Shown here piece by piece: positions 35,703 through 46,200 of a stretch of 64,000 nucleotides of DNA. The notes beneath the pieces were generated by a model. It saw only the letters and a program-made list of their open reading frames with translations, searched no databases and was not told the origin of the DNA. Source of the DNA: Methylacidimicrobium fagopyrum (GTDB lineage: Bacteria; Verrucomicrobiota; Verrucomicrobiia; Limisphaerales; UBA11358); contig JAMFSJ010000045.1 in the NCBI GenBank assembly GCA_026225255.1, positions 16,765 to 80,764 on the forward strand, in the 5' to 3' direction. The translations under genes were made by a program, and so were the position numbers. Within the stretch, counting starts at the first letter, position 1; each line of letters opens with the position of its first letter.

Positions 35703-37034
35703 ATGAAAGTGAAAGTGTTCCCGCTCATTTTAGCCGTCGCCATGATTAGCTTGGCGGCCAGCAGCGAAATCTCCGCGCCCACCAACACTGTCGTGATCAC
35801 GCCGGATTTGATTGCCCGCTTGATGGCCGAAGGGCGGACGAATAATCCCGGTTTTCTCGCCGCCAATTTTCGCACTCAAGCCGCCGCCGCGAATGCCGAC
35901 GCCGTGCGCGTTTGGAGCGATCCAACCTTTACCTTCGGCGGCAGCATTTACAGCCCCGACGGGATGGATCCGGCGCAGGAAGGCAATTTGATTTACGGGG
36001 TGCAGCAAAAATTGCCGCTGTGGGGCATGCCGGATTTACAACGCCAAGTCGCGGCGACCAAAATGTCCGCGCGCGCGGCGATGACCAATTTTCAATTACG
36101 CCAACTTCAGCGCGACGTGACGAAACAATTATTCGCCACCGCGCTGGCCGGACGCGAAGTGCAGATCGGCGAGCAAGACCTCGCGTGGCTGCAAGTCACC
36201 GCGCAAGCCACCCAATCCAAATATCAATCCGGTCAAGCGAGCGTCGCGGATACGTTGCAAATTCAAAACGAAGTCGCCGAACGCAACGACCAGTTGCGCA
36301 CGGATCAACTCATGCTCAACCACGAAGGCGTCACGTTGAACCGTCTACTCAATCGTGATTTCAATTCGCCGTGGGCGGCGCTGGAATTGCCCGATGTATT
36401 TCCGCTAATTCCTTACAGTGACAAATTAATTTCGCTCGCGTTGACCAACGAACCTCAAATCAAAATTTTAGAACAAGAAATAAAAACGGCTGAAGCGGAA
36501 ACAAAATTGACGCGCCGTTCGCGTTTGCCAGACGTAAGTTTAGGTGTGGAAGGCCGGCAATATTCCGACGACGGTGGTTTTCGGGCCGGCACCTTTACGC
36601 TTTCGTTTTCATTGCCGTGGTTTAACGAGGGTAAATATCACAAAGATTTTCAACGCGATCAGGCGACGCAAAAAGCGGCGGAACAAGATCGCGCCAATCA
36701 AGTCTTACTGGTGCGCGAGGCGTTGCATCATCTCACGCTCGACCTCGAAAATCAGCGGCGCGAGGCGTTGTTGTATCGCGATGAAATTTCCGTCCGCACC
36801 GAACAAATGCTCGCCAGCCGTTTGTCAGATTGGCAGACCGGACGCGGCACATTGCGCGACGTGCTGGACGCGCGCCGTTTGTGGTTGGATAGCCAATTGA
36901 AAGCCGCCGAGGCCAGCGCCAACGAACAACAATCCGCCGCGGAACTCCTCTTGTGGACGGGTTTAGAAAACACCGACGCCTTGCTGCCATTGGCCAACGA
37001 AGCACCCATCCTGCATCACCACGAAAACAATTAA
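35703..37034 (+). CDS. TolC-family outer membrane efflux protein (CusC-like)
   Basis: A 443-residue outer-membrane channel of an RND efflux system. The ATG at 35703 is preferred over an in-frame TTG at 35694 and gives a signal peptide (VKVFPLILAVAMISLAAS). Two similar halves each hold long amphipathic helices typical of the TolC tunnel (KYQSGQASVADTLQIQNEVA and DWQTGRGTLRDVLDARRLWL, the duplicated GxAxxxDvL motif). The typical GVQQKLPLWG strand is present. It is followed 13 bp later by the adaptor gene, so channel, adaptor and pump are one operon. Confidence 0.9.
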   Translation: MKVKVFPLILAVAMISLAASSEISAPTNTVVITPDLIARLMAEGRTNNPGFLAANFRTQAAAANADAVRVWSDPTFTFGGSIYSPDGMDPAQEGNLIYGVQQKLPLWGMPDLQRQVAATKMSARAAMTNFQLRQLQRDVTKQLFATALAGREVQIGEQDLAWLQVTAQATQSKYQSGQASVADTLQIQNEVAERNDQLRTDQLMLNHEGVTLNRLLNRDFNSPWAALELPDVFPLIPYSDKLISLALTNEPQIKILEQEIKTAEAETKLTRRSRLPDVSLGVEGRQYSDDGGFRAGTFTLSFSLPWFNEGKYHKDFQRDQATQKAAEQDRANQVLLVREALHHLTLDLENQRREALLYRDEISVRTEQMLASRLSDWQTGRGTLRDVLDARRLWLDSQLKAAEASANEQQSAAELLLWTGLENTDALLPLANEAPILHHHENN

Positions 37035-37047
37035 ACCGATTTTATTT

Positions 37048-38436
37048 ATGAAAAATAATCTACTTACGACTTCTGATCTACGTCCGTCAAGGCGCTGCCA
37101 ATACGTTGGCTGGCTGCTCATTCTGCTCGCCGCGATCATGGCCACACCGGCCGTAGCTAAAACCACCAAGCCCGCCGATGTAGATTATTACACTTGCGCC
37201 ATGCACCCGTCCGTGCGCTCGCAAGACCCGGACGGAAAATGCCCGATTTGCAGCATGGATTTAATTCCGGTCGTGAAAAAATCCGCGCTGACCAACGCGC
37301 CCGCCACCACACACAAATTAAAATTCTATCAATCCACGATGGCACCGCAGGAAACCAGTCCGACGCCCGCCAAGGACAGCATGGGCATGGAAATGGAACC
37401 GGTTTACGAAGAAGTCGGCGCCCCTGAAAAACAACCGGACGAATTTACCGTGCCGCTGGCGCGACAACAACAAATTGGCGTGACTTACGCGACGATTACC
37501 AATCAGGCGTTCCATTTATCGTTGCGCACCGTCGGCACGGTGACGTTTGACAAGGCGCGGCATTGGGATTACGTCACGCGCGTGGATGGCTACGTCAGCC
37601 AGCTGTCGGTTTTTTCGCGCGGCGATCTCGTGGAAAAAAACGCGCCGTTGCTGAGTCTTTACAGCCCCGATTTGCTCACGACGGAAAATGAATTTATTAA
37701 TTTGCTCAAAACGCGCGACGACGCCCGTGCCAAAAAACAAACCGCGTTGCTCGCCAGCACCGAGAGTTTAGTTGATTCCGCCAAGCAACGGTTGCGCCTT
37801 TGGAACCTCACCGACGAACAAATCGCGAAGCTCGAAAACACGCGTCAGCCGCAGGAAACACTCACGCTGCTCTCGCCATTCACGGGCGTTGTGCAAGACC
37901 TCGACGTGGATCAAGGCCGTCACGTTTCCATCGGTGATCATTTGGTGGACGTCGCGGATTTATCGTCGGTGTGGGTGTGGGCGCAATTTTATCAGGACGA
38001 AATCCCGCTGCTGAAAACAGGTTTACCGGTCACGATCACCAGTTCGTCATATCCGAATGAAACCTTCGCCGGAAAAATTTCCGTCATTGATCCCTTCATC
38101 AACAACGAAACGCGCACCACGCGCGTGCGGATTGACCTGACGAATGCCGATTTGAAATTGCGCCCCGACATGTTCGTGGATGTGGATTTGCACGCCGAGA
38201 TGGGCGAAGGTCTGGCCGTTCCCGTCGCCGCCGTGTTACCGACCGGTTTACATAACATCATTTTTGTGGACAAAGGTGAAGGTCATTTGCAACCGCGCTT
38301 CATCGAACTCGGCCGCCAATACGGCGATTTTTTCGAAGTGAAATCTGGCTTGAAAGAAAATGAACGCGTCGTCAACAGCGCGAATTTCTTGATTGATGCC
38401 GAGGCCCAAGTGCAAGGCGCTTTGAAATCGTGGTGA
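37048..38436 (+). CDS. RND efflux periplasmic adaptor (CusB-like) with heavy-metal-binding N-terminus
   Basis: A 462-residue membrane fusion protein that links pump and channel. After the N-terminal membrane anchor or signal (YVGWLLILLAAIMATPAVA) come two heavy-metal-binding modules: YYTCAMHPSVRSQDPDGKCP with CSMDLIPV, and a Cys-free second copy (FYQSTMAPQETSP ... DSMGMEMEPVYEE). The body is CusB-like: a lipoyl/barrel-sandwich half (VGTVTFDKARHWDYVTRVDG), a helical hairpin, a second lipoyl half (LLSPFTGVVQDLDVDQG) and a beta-barrel (VWVWAQFYQDEIPLLKTGLP). The metal-binding motifs and the neighbouring pump point to copper/silver-type efflux. Confidence 0.92.
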   Translation: MKNNLLTTSDLRPSRRCQYVGWLLILLAAIMATPAVAKTTKPADVDYYTCAMHPSVRSQDPDGKCPICSMDLIPVVKKSALTNAPATTHKLKFYQSTMAPQETSPTPAKDSMGMEMEPVYEEVGAPEKQPDEFTVPLARQQQIGVTYATITNQAFHLSLRTVGTVTFDKARHWDYVTRVDGYVSQLSVFSRGDLVEKNAPLLSLYSPDLLTTENEFINLLKTRDDARAKKQTALLASTESLVDSAKQRLRLWNLTDEQIAKLENTRQPQETLTLLSPFTGVVQDLDVDQGRHVSIGDHLVDVADLSSVWVWAQFYQDEIPLLKTGLPVTITSSSYPNETFAGKISVIDPFINNETRTTRVRIDLTNADLKLRPDMFVDVDLHAEMGEGLAVPVAAVLPTGLHNIIFVDKGEGHLQPRFIELGRQYGDFFEVKSGLKENERVVNSANFLIDAEAQVQGALKSW

Positions 38437-38447
38437 AAGGAAACGTC

Positions 38448-41400
38448 ATGGAAAATTCCAATTCATCGAAACCGTTTTTGCTCGAACGCCTCATCGAGGC
38501 CAGCGCGCGCAATCCGTTTCTCGTCATCATCCTCGTGATCTTCGGCATCGCCGGAGGCTTGTGGGCATTGAACAAAACACCGCTGGATGCGATTCCAGAT
38601 CTGAGCGATGTGCAAGTCATCATCGCGACGGATTGGCCGGGACGTTCGCCGGATTTAGTCGAAGATCAAATCACGTATCCGATTTCCACCAAATTCATAG
38701 CCGCGCCCAAAGTGAAATTCGTCCGAGGCGAAACGATGTTCGGCAAATCGTTCGTCTATGTGATTTTCGAGGACGGCACGGATATCTATTGGGCGCGTTC
38801 GCGCGTGCTCGAATATCTCAATTCCGTGCGCGGCACGCTGCCCGAGGGCGTGAATCCGACGCTCGGCCCGGACGCGACCGGCGTGGGCTGGGTATTTGAA
38901 TACGCGCTCGTGGATGAATCCGGAACCAATAACTTCGCCGACTTGCGCTCGTTTCAAGATTGGCATTTACGTTATGCGTTGGAATCCGTGAAAGGCGTCG
39001 CCGAAGTCGCGCCCGTCGGCGGTTTCGTGAAACAATATCAAATTGATCTTGATCCCAATAAATTGCTCGCCTACGGAATTTCGCTCGCGGAGGTCGTCGC
39101 CAAAGTTCGCCGGTCCAACAACGATGTGGGTGGAAAAATTTTCGAGGTGGGCTCGACCGAATATTATATTCGCGGTCGCGGCTACGTTAAAAACATTTCT
39201 GATCTCGAAGACATTCCGCTCAAAGTCGTCAACGGCACGCCGATCTATGTGAAGAACGTGGCGACCGTGCATCTCGGCCCGGATTTGCGACGCGGCGTGG
39301 CGGAACTCGATGGCAAAGGCGAAGTCGTCGGCGGCATCGTCGTGATGCGTTACGGCGAAAATGCGCTGACAGTGATTGATGGTATCAAAAAGAAATTACA
39401 GGAAATCCAACCGTCCTTACCGCCCGGCGTGAAAGTAGTTCCCACCTACGACCGCAGCGTGTTGATCAAAAACGCCATCGCCACGTTGCGCGAAAAATTG
39501 ATCGAAGAAAGTATAGTCGTCGCCTTGGTGTGTTTGGTTTTTTTATGGCATGTGCGCTCGGCGTTGGTCGCCATCATCGCGTTGCCCATCGCGATTATTC
39601 TCTCGTTTCTGCCGATGCTCGGCTTGCATCTCACGTCGAACATCATGTCCCTCGGCGGCATCGCCATCGCCATTGGCGCGATGGTGGATTCGGCGATCAT
39701 CATGGTCGAGAATGCGCACAAATCGCTCGAACATTTTCGCGAAGACAAAGGCCGCGAACCCAGCAACGCCGAACGGATTGACGTCATTATCGCCGCCGCA
39801 AAAAGTGTGGGGCGACCGCTCTTCTTCGCGCTGCTCGTCATCACCGTCAGCTTTATTCCCGTGTTCACGCTCGAAGCGCAGGAAGGTCGTTTGTTCAAGC
39901 CGCTCGCATTCACGAAAACGTTCGCCATGGCGTTCGCTGCGTTACTCGGCATCACGCTCGTGCCCGTGCTGATGACGTGGCTCGTGCGCGGCAAAATCAC
40001 GCCCGAAAAGAAAAACCCCGTGAACCGGTTTTTGATCTGGGCTTATCAACCCGTCGTGCGCTTCGTGTTACATTTTCGTTGGACAACGATTTTCGTCGCG
40101 CTGCTGATCATGGGGGCGACGATTTATCCGTTTCACAAATTAGGTTCGGAATTTATGCCGCCGCTCAACGAGGGTTCGATTCTTTTTATGCCCACGGCCG
40201 TGCCGGGAATTTCCATCGGCGAAGCTACGCGCATTTTGCAGATTCAAGATCGTTTGCTAAAAGATATTCCCGAAGTGGATCGCGTTTTCGGCAAGTCTGG
40301 TCAGGCTGAAACCGCCACCGACCCGGCTCCGCTCTCGATGTTTGAAACCGTCGTCACGCTCAAGCCGCACACGCAATGGCGACCCGGCATGACGTGGGAC
40401 AAAATCATCGCCGAAATGAACGTGAAATTAAAAACGCCCGGTATGGCGAATATTTTTTGGATGCCCATCCAGACCCGCACGGAAATGTTGACCACCGGCT
40501 TTCGTTCGCAACTTGGCATCAAAATTTTCGGCCCCGATCTCGGTGCCGTCCAAGACCTGGGCGTGCAGATTGAGAAGGCGTTAACCGATCTGCCCAATAC
40601 CCGCAGCGTTTTTGCAGAACGCACGACGGGTGGCTACTTTCTCGATTTTACACCCAATCGCGAAACGGCGGCGCGCTACGGCCTGACGGTTGGCGATATC
40701 AATGACGTCATCGAAACCGCCATCGGCGGCAACACGATTTCTACGACCATCGAAGGCCGTGAGCGGTATCCGATCAGCGTCCGTTACGCGCGCGATTTTC
40801 GCGACAACTTGGACAAACTCAAACGCGTGCTCGTGCCGACGCCGACCGGCGCGCAAGTGCCGCTCGGCGAACTCGCTGAACTCTCATATCACACCGGTCC
40901 GCCGGACATCCGGGAAGAAAACGGCCAGCTCGTCGGCTTCGTTTTCGTGGATCCAACCAGCACTGACATTGACGGTTACGTTCGCGCCGCGCAAGCGCGC
41001 ATCGACCAACGCGTGCATTTTCCGCCGGGCTATTACCTCGAGTGGGCGGGACAATTTCAATATTTGAAGAATGTTGAACAGCGAATGAAGCTCGTCATTC
41101 CGTTCACGCTATTGATTATTTTCACACTGATTTATTTGAACACGAAATCCGTGGCGCGAACGGTCATCGTCTTGCTGGCCGTGCCATTTTCACTCGTCGG
41201 CGCGTTTTGGTTGCTCTATTTCCTACACTATAACATGAGCGTCGCCGTGTGGGTGGGCTTGATTGCGCTGGCCGGGCTCGACGCGGAAACGGGTGTCATC
41301 ATGTTGTTTTATCTGGATCAATCGTGGAATAAATTCTGCGCCGCCGGAAAATTAAATTCGATGAGCGACCTCTACGCCTGCGTCATCGAAGGGGCCGTGC

Positions 41401-41627
41401 AACGCATCCGCCCAAAAATCATGACGACCTGCGCGATCTTGTTTGGCCTGCTGCCCATCATGTGGTCGCCGGTCACCCAATCCGGCGCCGACGTGATGAA
41501 GCGCATCGCCGCCCCGATGATCGGTGGCGTGCTGACGTCTGGCATCTTGGAACTGTTGCTGTATCCGGCCATCTACATTTTGTGGCGCCAACGGCATTTG
41601 AAACGCAATGACCTCAGGCCGTCTTAA
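38448..41627 (+). CDS. heavy-metal efflux RND permease (CusA/CzcA family)
   Basis: A 1059-residue proton-driven inner-membrane pump. The ATG at 38448 is used because AAAGGA lies 7 bp upstream; an in-frame GTG at 38430 overlaps the adaptor gene. Family features include the first membrane span (NPFLVIILVIFGIAGGLWAL), the heavy-metal signature around DVQVIIATDWPGRSPDLVEDQI, the proton-relay Asp in AIGAMVDSAIIMVENAHKS, and the central methionine site (RTEMLTTGFRSQLGIKIFGP), where copper/silver pumps keep a Met. This supports a monovalent copper/silver substrate over zinc/cobalt, though the call rests on reading by eye. Length fits the family. Confidence 0.93.
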   Translation: MENSNSSKPFLLERLIEASARNPFLVIILVIFGIAGGLWALNKTPLDAIPDLSDVQVIIATDWPGRSPDLVEDQITYPISTKFIAAPKVKFVRGETMFGKSFVYVIFEDGTDIYWARSRVLEYLNSVRGTLPEGVNPTLGPDATGVGWVFEYALVDESGTNNFADLRSFQDWHLRYALESVKGVAEVAPVGGFVKQYQIDLDPNKLLAYGISLAEVVAKVRRSNNDVGGKIFEVGSTEYYIRGRGYVKNISDLEDIPLKVVNGTPIYVKNVATVHLGPDLRRGVAELDGKGEVVGGIVVMRYGENALTVIDGIKKKLQEIQPSLPPGVKVVPTYDRSVLIKNAIATLREKLIEESIVVALVCLVFLWHVRSALVAIIALPIAIILSFLPMLGLHLTSNIMSLGGIAIAIGAMVDSAIIMVENAHKSLEHFREDKGREPSNAERIDVIIAAAKSVGRPLFFALLVITVSFIPVFTLEAQEGRLFKPLAFTKTFAMAFAALLGITLVPVLMTWLVRGKITPEKKNPVNRFLIWAYQPVVRFVLHFRWTTIFVALLIMGATIYPFHKLGSEFMPPLNEGSILFMPTAVPGISIGEATRILQIQDRLLKDIPEVDRVFGKSGQAETATDPAPLSMFETVVTLKPHTQWRPGMTWDKIIAEMNVKLKTPGMANIFWMPIQTRTEMLTTGFRSQLGIKIFGPDLGAVQDLGVQIEKALTDLPNTRSVFAERTTGGYFLDFTPNRETAARYGLTVGDINDVIETAIGGNTISTTIEGRERYPISVRYARDFRDNLDKLKRVLVPTPTGAQVPLGELAELSYHTGPPDIREENGQLVGFVFVDPTSTDIDGYVRAAQARIDQRVHFPPGYYLEWAGQFQYLKNVEQRMKLVIPFTLLIIFTLIYLNTKSVARTVIVLLAVPFSLVGAFWLLYFLHYNMSVAVWVGLIALAGLDAETGVIMLFYLDQSWNKFCAAGKLNSMSDLYACVIEGAVQRIRPKIMTTCAILFGLLPIMWSPVTQSGADVMKRIAAPMIGGVLTSGILELLLYPAIYILWRQRHLKRNDLRPS

Positions 41628-41701
41628 AATTTTACCGAGCCGTCTGATTTCAGGTGAAACGGCGCGGCGAATAATTAAAAAATCAATTCATCCAAAAAAA
41701 T

Positions 41702-42046
41702 ATGAAAAAAAAATTACTCACAATGACGACGCTGGCGCTACTGGCCGGCACAACCGAACACCTCTGGGCAACCGATCTGGGCGCTATGCCCGGCCAGACG
41801 AATCAAATCGTGGCCACTAACACGCTGGCCACCGGCACGAATACCCTCATCAAACCGTATCCCTTCGATTATTGTCTTATTTCCAAAGATAAACTGGGTG
41901 AAATGGGCAAACCGGTCGTCACTAATTATTTGGGACAACAAATCAAATTTTGTTGTTCTGGTTGCTTGAAAGACTTCAAAAAAGACCCGGACGCCTACAT
42001 GAAAAAGTTGGCCGCGGCAGAAAAGAAAGCCGCCGCTGCGAAATAA
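41702..42046 (+). CDS. secreted YHS/TRASH-like metal-binding protein
   Basis: A 114-residue protein with a signal peptide (KKKLLTMTTLALLAGTTEHLWA). The C-terminal half resembles the YHS domain: PFDYCLISKDKLGEMGKPVV, then FCCSGCLKDFKKDPDAYMKK. Its cysteines would bind a soft metal such as copper. The tail is a Lys/Ala helix. It follows the efflux pump by 74 bp and very likely belongs to the same metal-resistance locus, for example as a periplasmic metal sponge or delivery protein (inference). Confidence 0.8.
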   Translation: MKKKLLTMTTLALLAGTTEHLWATDLGAMPGQTNQIVATNTLATGTNTLIKPYPFDYCLISKDKLGEMGKPVVTNYLGQQIKFCCSGCLKDFKKDPDAYMKKLAAAEKKAAAAK

Positions 42047-42137
42047 TAATCAACGGAGACTGGCCGCGTCCGCAGCAAGTTATGCTGGCGCACGCCCTTC
42101 GAATTTAGTCGAATTAAAATAGCAAACGCAACAAACG

Positions 42138-43229
42138 ATGCACTGGCTCTGGTTAAGTCTTTATCACGCGGCCGCGATGCTTTGGGAAACGCTCTGGGCG
42201 TTGGTCCTGGGCTTCAGCTTATCCGCTTGCGTGCAGGTCTTCGGGCGTAAAGAACAAATCACCCGGCAATTGGGTCGCGCCGGATTACGCGAAGTCGCCC
42301 TGGCCACATTTTTTGGCGCGGTCAGCTCATCGTGTTCTTACGCAGCGGCGGCGACCGGGAAAACACTTTTCAAAAAAGGCGCGGCCCTCGTGCCTACACT
42401 GGCCTTTATGTTTGCCGCCACCAACCTGGTGTTTGAACTGGGCTTGGTCTTGTGGCTCTTGCTGGGCTGGGAATTTTTATTAGCCGAAGTCATCGGTGCT
42501 TTTGTTTTGATCGGCGTGATGTGGTTGCTGGTCAAACTAACTTTGCCCAAGGGATTGATCGAAACGGCGCGGGCACATACGGAAATCGAAGCGAAATCCT
42601 GTTGCCAGTCGCATGGCGGGATGAACAGCGATGAGCCTGCTGAGATGAATCCGCCGGGAAATTGGACGAAGGTTGCCAACGCTTTTATCATGGATGTTTC
42701 GATGATGTGGATAGAAATTGTCATCGGCTTCCTCATCGCCGGACTTATGATGGCCCTAGTGCCGGACGATTGGTGGAAACATTTATTCATCACGCAAGGA
42801 ACCGGCCCCGTGCGCTTGATTGAAAATGCCGTGATCGGTCCGTTAATCGCCGTCGCCTCGTTCGTCTGCTCGGTGGGCAACCTGCCGCTGGCCAGTTTGC
42901 TGTGGTCGAGCGGCATCAGTTTCGGCGGCGTGATTTCCTTCATTTACGCCGACTTAATCATCCTGCCACTGATCCTGATCTATCGGAAATATTACGGAAC
43001 TAAAACCGCCCTTTATATTACCGGCGTCCTGTTCATTTCCATGGTGAGCGCTGGCATCGTCGTGGATTTGCTGTTTAATGCTTTGGGATTAATTCCGACG
43101 ATCCGCCCTCCCAGTGCCCTGATACAAGCTTCGTTTCAATGGAATTACACCACGTGGCTGGACGGGCTGGCCATCCTCTTTTGCACCGGATTTATCTGGC
43201 TCCATTTGAAGCCAAGTAAATCACGGTAG
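42138..43229 (+). CDS. permease, ArsP/DUF318 family
   Basis: A 363-residue integral membrane protein with about eight to ten hydrophobic segments. Family hallmarks are the Cys-containing SSCSYAAAATGKTLFKKGAA in the first half and its counterpart FVCSVGNLPLASLLWSSGIS in the second half. A cytoplasmic loop has a metal-binding look (KSCCQSHGGMNSDEPAEMN). Members of this family include the organoarsenical exporter ArsP and many uncharacterised permeases in metal-resistance loci. Its location after the copper-type efflux operon supports a role in metal or metalloid transport; substrate unknown. Confidence 0.85.
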   Translation: MHWLWLSLYHAAAMLWETLWALVLGFSLSACVQVFGRKEQITRQLGRAGLREVALATFFGAVSSSCSYAAAATGKTLFKKGAALVPTLAFMFAATNLVFELGLVLWLLLGWEFLLAEVIGAFVLIGVMWLLVKLTLPKGLIETARAHTEIEAKSCCQSHGGMNSDEPAEMNPPGNWTKVANAFIMDVSMMWIEIVIGFLIAGLMMALVPDDWWKHLFITQGTGPVRLIENAVIGPLIAVASFVCSVGNLPLASLLWSSGISFGGVISFIYADLIILPLILIYRKYYGTKTALYITGVLFISMVSAGIVVDLLFNALGLIPTIRPPSALIQASFQWNYTTWLDGLAILFCTGFIWLHLKPSKSR

Positions 43230-43285
43230 TTCGCCCTCAAAGTGCTTCCAGCTTTACCTTGCGTAATGTTTAACCACGAGCGGCC

Positions 43286-46200
43286 TCACTCGTCGCTCAA
43301 CAAATAGAGCCGAGCAGATTTTTTACCGAGCGTGGATTCCACATTCAATATCGTCGGATAATCTTGCGGCGCGACGATGGACGGAACCATTTCGAATTGA
43401 TCGGTGATGATCGATTGACCTTTCGTGTCCACGCGGGTGATGTGCGCGTGCGTGCCGCCGGGAACGGTCAGCAATTCGTTTTTCGGCTCGATGATCAATT
43501 GTTGAAATTTCGCCGGGAAATTGATTTCCGTGCGCACCGTGCCTTCAATCCCGTGCGAAATATACAACGGCAACGTGCGTTGATCCGGGCCGGGATTAAA
43601 CAATGCGGGCACCGTCGGCAGGTCAAAGTAGAAATACTTTCCGTCCACGACCCCGTAATTATCCACGTCCACGGTGTATTCTTCACGGCCGGGATACGTC
43701 TCAAATTTCGTCGTCAAATCGCCGACCGGCTGCGCGCCTTGCGCCACCTCGGAAACGATCCGCTGATAATAACGATTCCGTTCTTCGGGCGGCAGCTCGG
43801 AGAAATAGCGGTTCTTCGCATTATAATTATCACCGTAATAATTTTGCCCGATGGTGATGCGCGCCTTGCCATTATCCGCGAGCGACACGGCGTAAGTGGT
43901 TTCCACCCGGTTCTCGCAATTTGTGGCGGCATGCAGCGTTTCCACAGTTTGGCTCGCGAGCGCAAGGCCGAGATTATTGTCGGCGGTCGTTGTGCCGAGT
44001 TGCGAATATTGATCGGTGTCGTTCAGATAATACGTTTCGCCCGCCACCTTGATGCGGACGAGTGGCGTCGTAAAATATTCCGGCAACGGAAAGGAACTGG
44101 CGATATTCGTGATGCCCGCTATCGGCGGCAAATCAGACGCGAGCACGAATTCAGGTTGAAAACCGGCCGCCGCGAGCATCGCGTGAAAGAGAATCGCGCG
44201 GTCGGCCATATGTCCGTAACCATCGGCGAGCGTCGTGTCCGCATCCGAAAGTTCGCTCAACGGCAGATCGATGAACGAAGGACCCGCCACGCGGATGGAT
44301 TTGGCGATAAAGTCGCGGATCGCTTTTACCGCGTCCAATGGGTTCGCCGCGTTCGCAGTCAATTCATGCGCCATGTCCGCCGCTTTCGTAGAATTTTTTG
44401 CGTGCGCCAACATCGCCGTGTTCAGCGTGCTCAAATAATCTTTCTCGTCGCCGATGAAATAACCGACGCCCGCCACGCACGTCCAATCCGGCGGCAAGGA
44501 GGATTCCGCTGGCAACGCTTTCACGTTTTCTGCCGACCAAAGAAAACTTTGCCGACCATCAACCGTTTGGTTGGTAGCGCTCACGATGCCAGCAACAGCA
44601 CCGGGCAAGGTTTGGACGTTCACTCCGATCGCAACGTCCAGTTCCACTGATTTTTTGACCAACGCATCAACTAATTGAAAGGGTTCGTAGCCGGACAAAA
44701 ATAATTTGTTCGATGAAGTGATGGCATATTCCACTTCAATCGTCGAACCGATCTCTACGCCGGGCAGATTGGCGACCAGAGTTTTTCCGCCCGTGTAACG
44801 TTTGGCCGAGGCATTCCAACCTTGATCCATGATGTTGATTTCGCCGGCAGAAATCTCCTTACGTTCGCCGGTTTTGGAGATCACGACGGCGCTGATGAGT
44901 TTAGCACTGTCGCACGCGGGATTGTAATTGATCTTCACATCCGCCTCGCGAATTTTGCCGATGTAAGTCAGGATTTTCTTAGAATATTTCACCGTGTAAA
45001 TCGCGGTGTGCGCGTCGGTCACTACCAATTTTTTGCTGACGCTCAAAATTTTCGCGTTGGACGACACCGGCAGTTCGGCCGAAGCGACCGAATGCAGGCG
45101 ATCAACTTGATCCGCCACCGCACTCGTCGTCGCCAAAATAGGATTCTTGCGCGCGTCGTATTCCAAATCTTTCAACGTCTGCTTGAGCTTAAGATATTGC
45201 GCGGGTGAAAACTCGACGGTTTTCAATTTCAATTCGCGCGACGCCTCCAGCGAACCGTTTTTGAACACCACGTTTTGCGCGTAACTTAAACTGTCATCTA
45301 CCACGTCCGTTGCCGACGGCATTGCCACCTGCCCCGCAAACCCGTTCGCCAGTTCGAGCGAAATTTTTTCTTCCATGCCGCAAGTGACTTCAGTCTGGAG
45401 CGGATATTTCCGTTTTTCCAGATCCGTGCCTTCCAGGACAAAATTGATGATACCAAAATTTTTACCGATCCACGGCAGGCTCACCACTGCTTTGCCGCCG
45501 CCAACCACCGTCAGGCCATCCACGGAAAATTCCAGGGTAGCGTGTAACTTCGTAGAAATATCCTGCATGTTTTCCGGGGTGACTTTCAGCGATTTCAATT
45601 TGGCACCCGGCAACGCCGACTTGAGCGCGCGTTCAAAGAAACGTCGTTCATCATCCGGCTTCATGCGCGAAAATGCGTTGCGATATTGATCATCATTCAC
45701 GCCGTCGAACGACAAATCCGTTTTGGCATCCAGATGTCCGTCCACGCTCAAAACCCCCGTCGTTTGGACGCGCATCAGATGTTCATCCACCGGCGGCACC
45801 GGACTCGTCAGCAGATTCTCGCCGTCCGCGCGGCACACGAGATAGCTGCGATTGCAATCATAAGACGGCAGCAATTCGCGCGTGTGTTCATCCGTCGGAT
45901 CCATCAAAACATAGTCGCCTTTCTTCAATTCCACAGAGACGATCGCGTGATCAAAACCCGGTTGCGGCACGTCCTGATCCCGTTTCGCGCCGATGTTGAT
46001 CAGCACGGGAAAAGCATCGAAGCCGGCTTCGCGCAACATCGAAACGAGCAACGCCGCTTTGTCGCGGCAGACGCCGTATTGTTTGTTGAAAGTGATGCAG
46101 ACATCGTGCGGCTCAAAACCCGGACGATCTTTTTCCGGCGTAAGTCCCATGTAACGGATGTTTTTCGAAACGTAATAAAACAACGCGTGGATCTTGGCCA

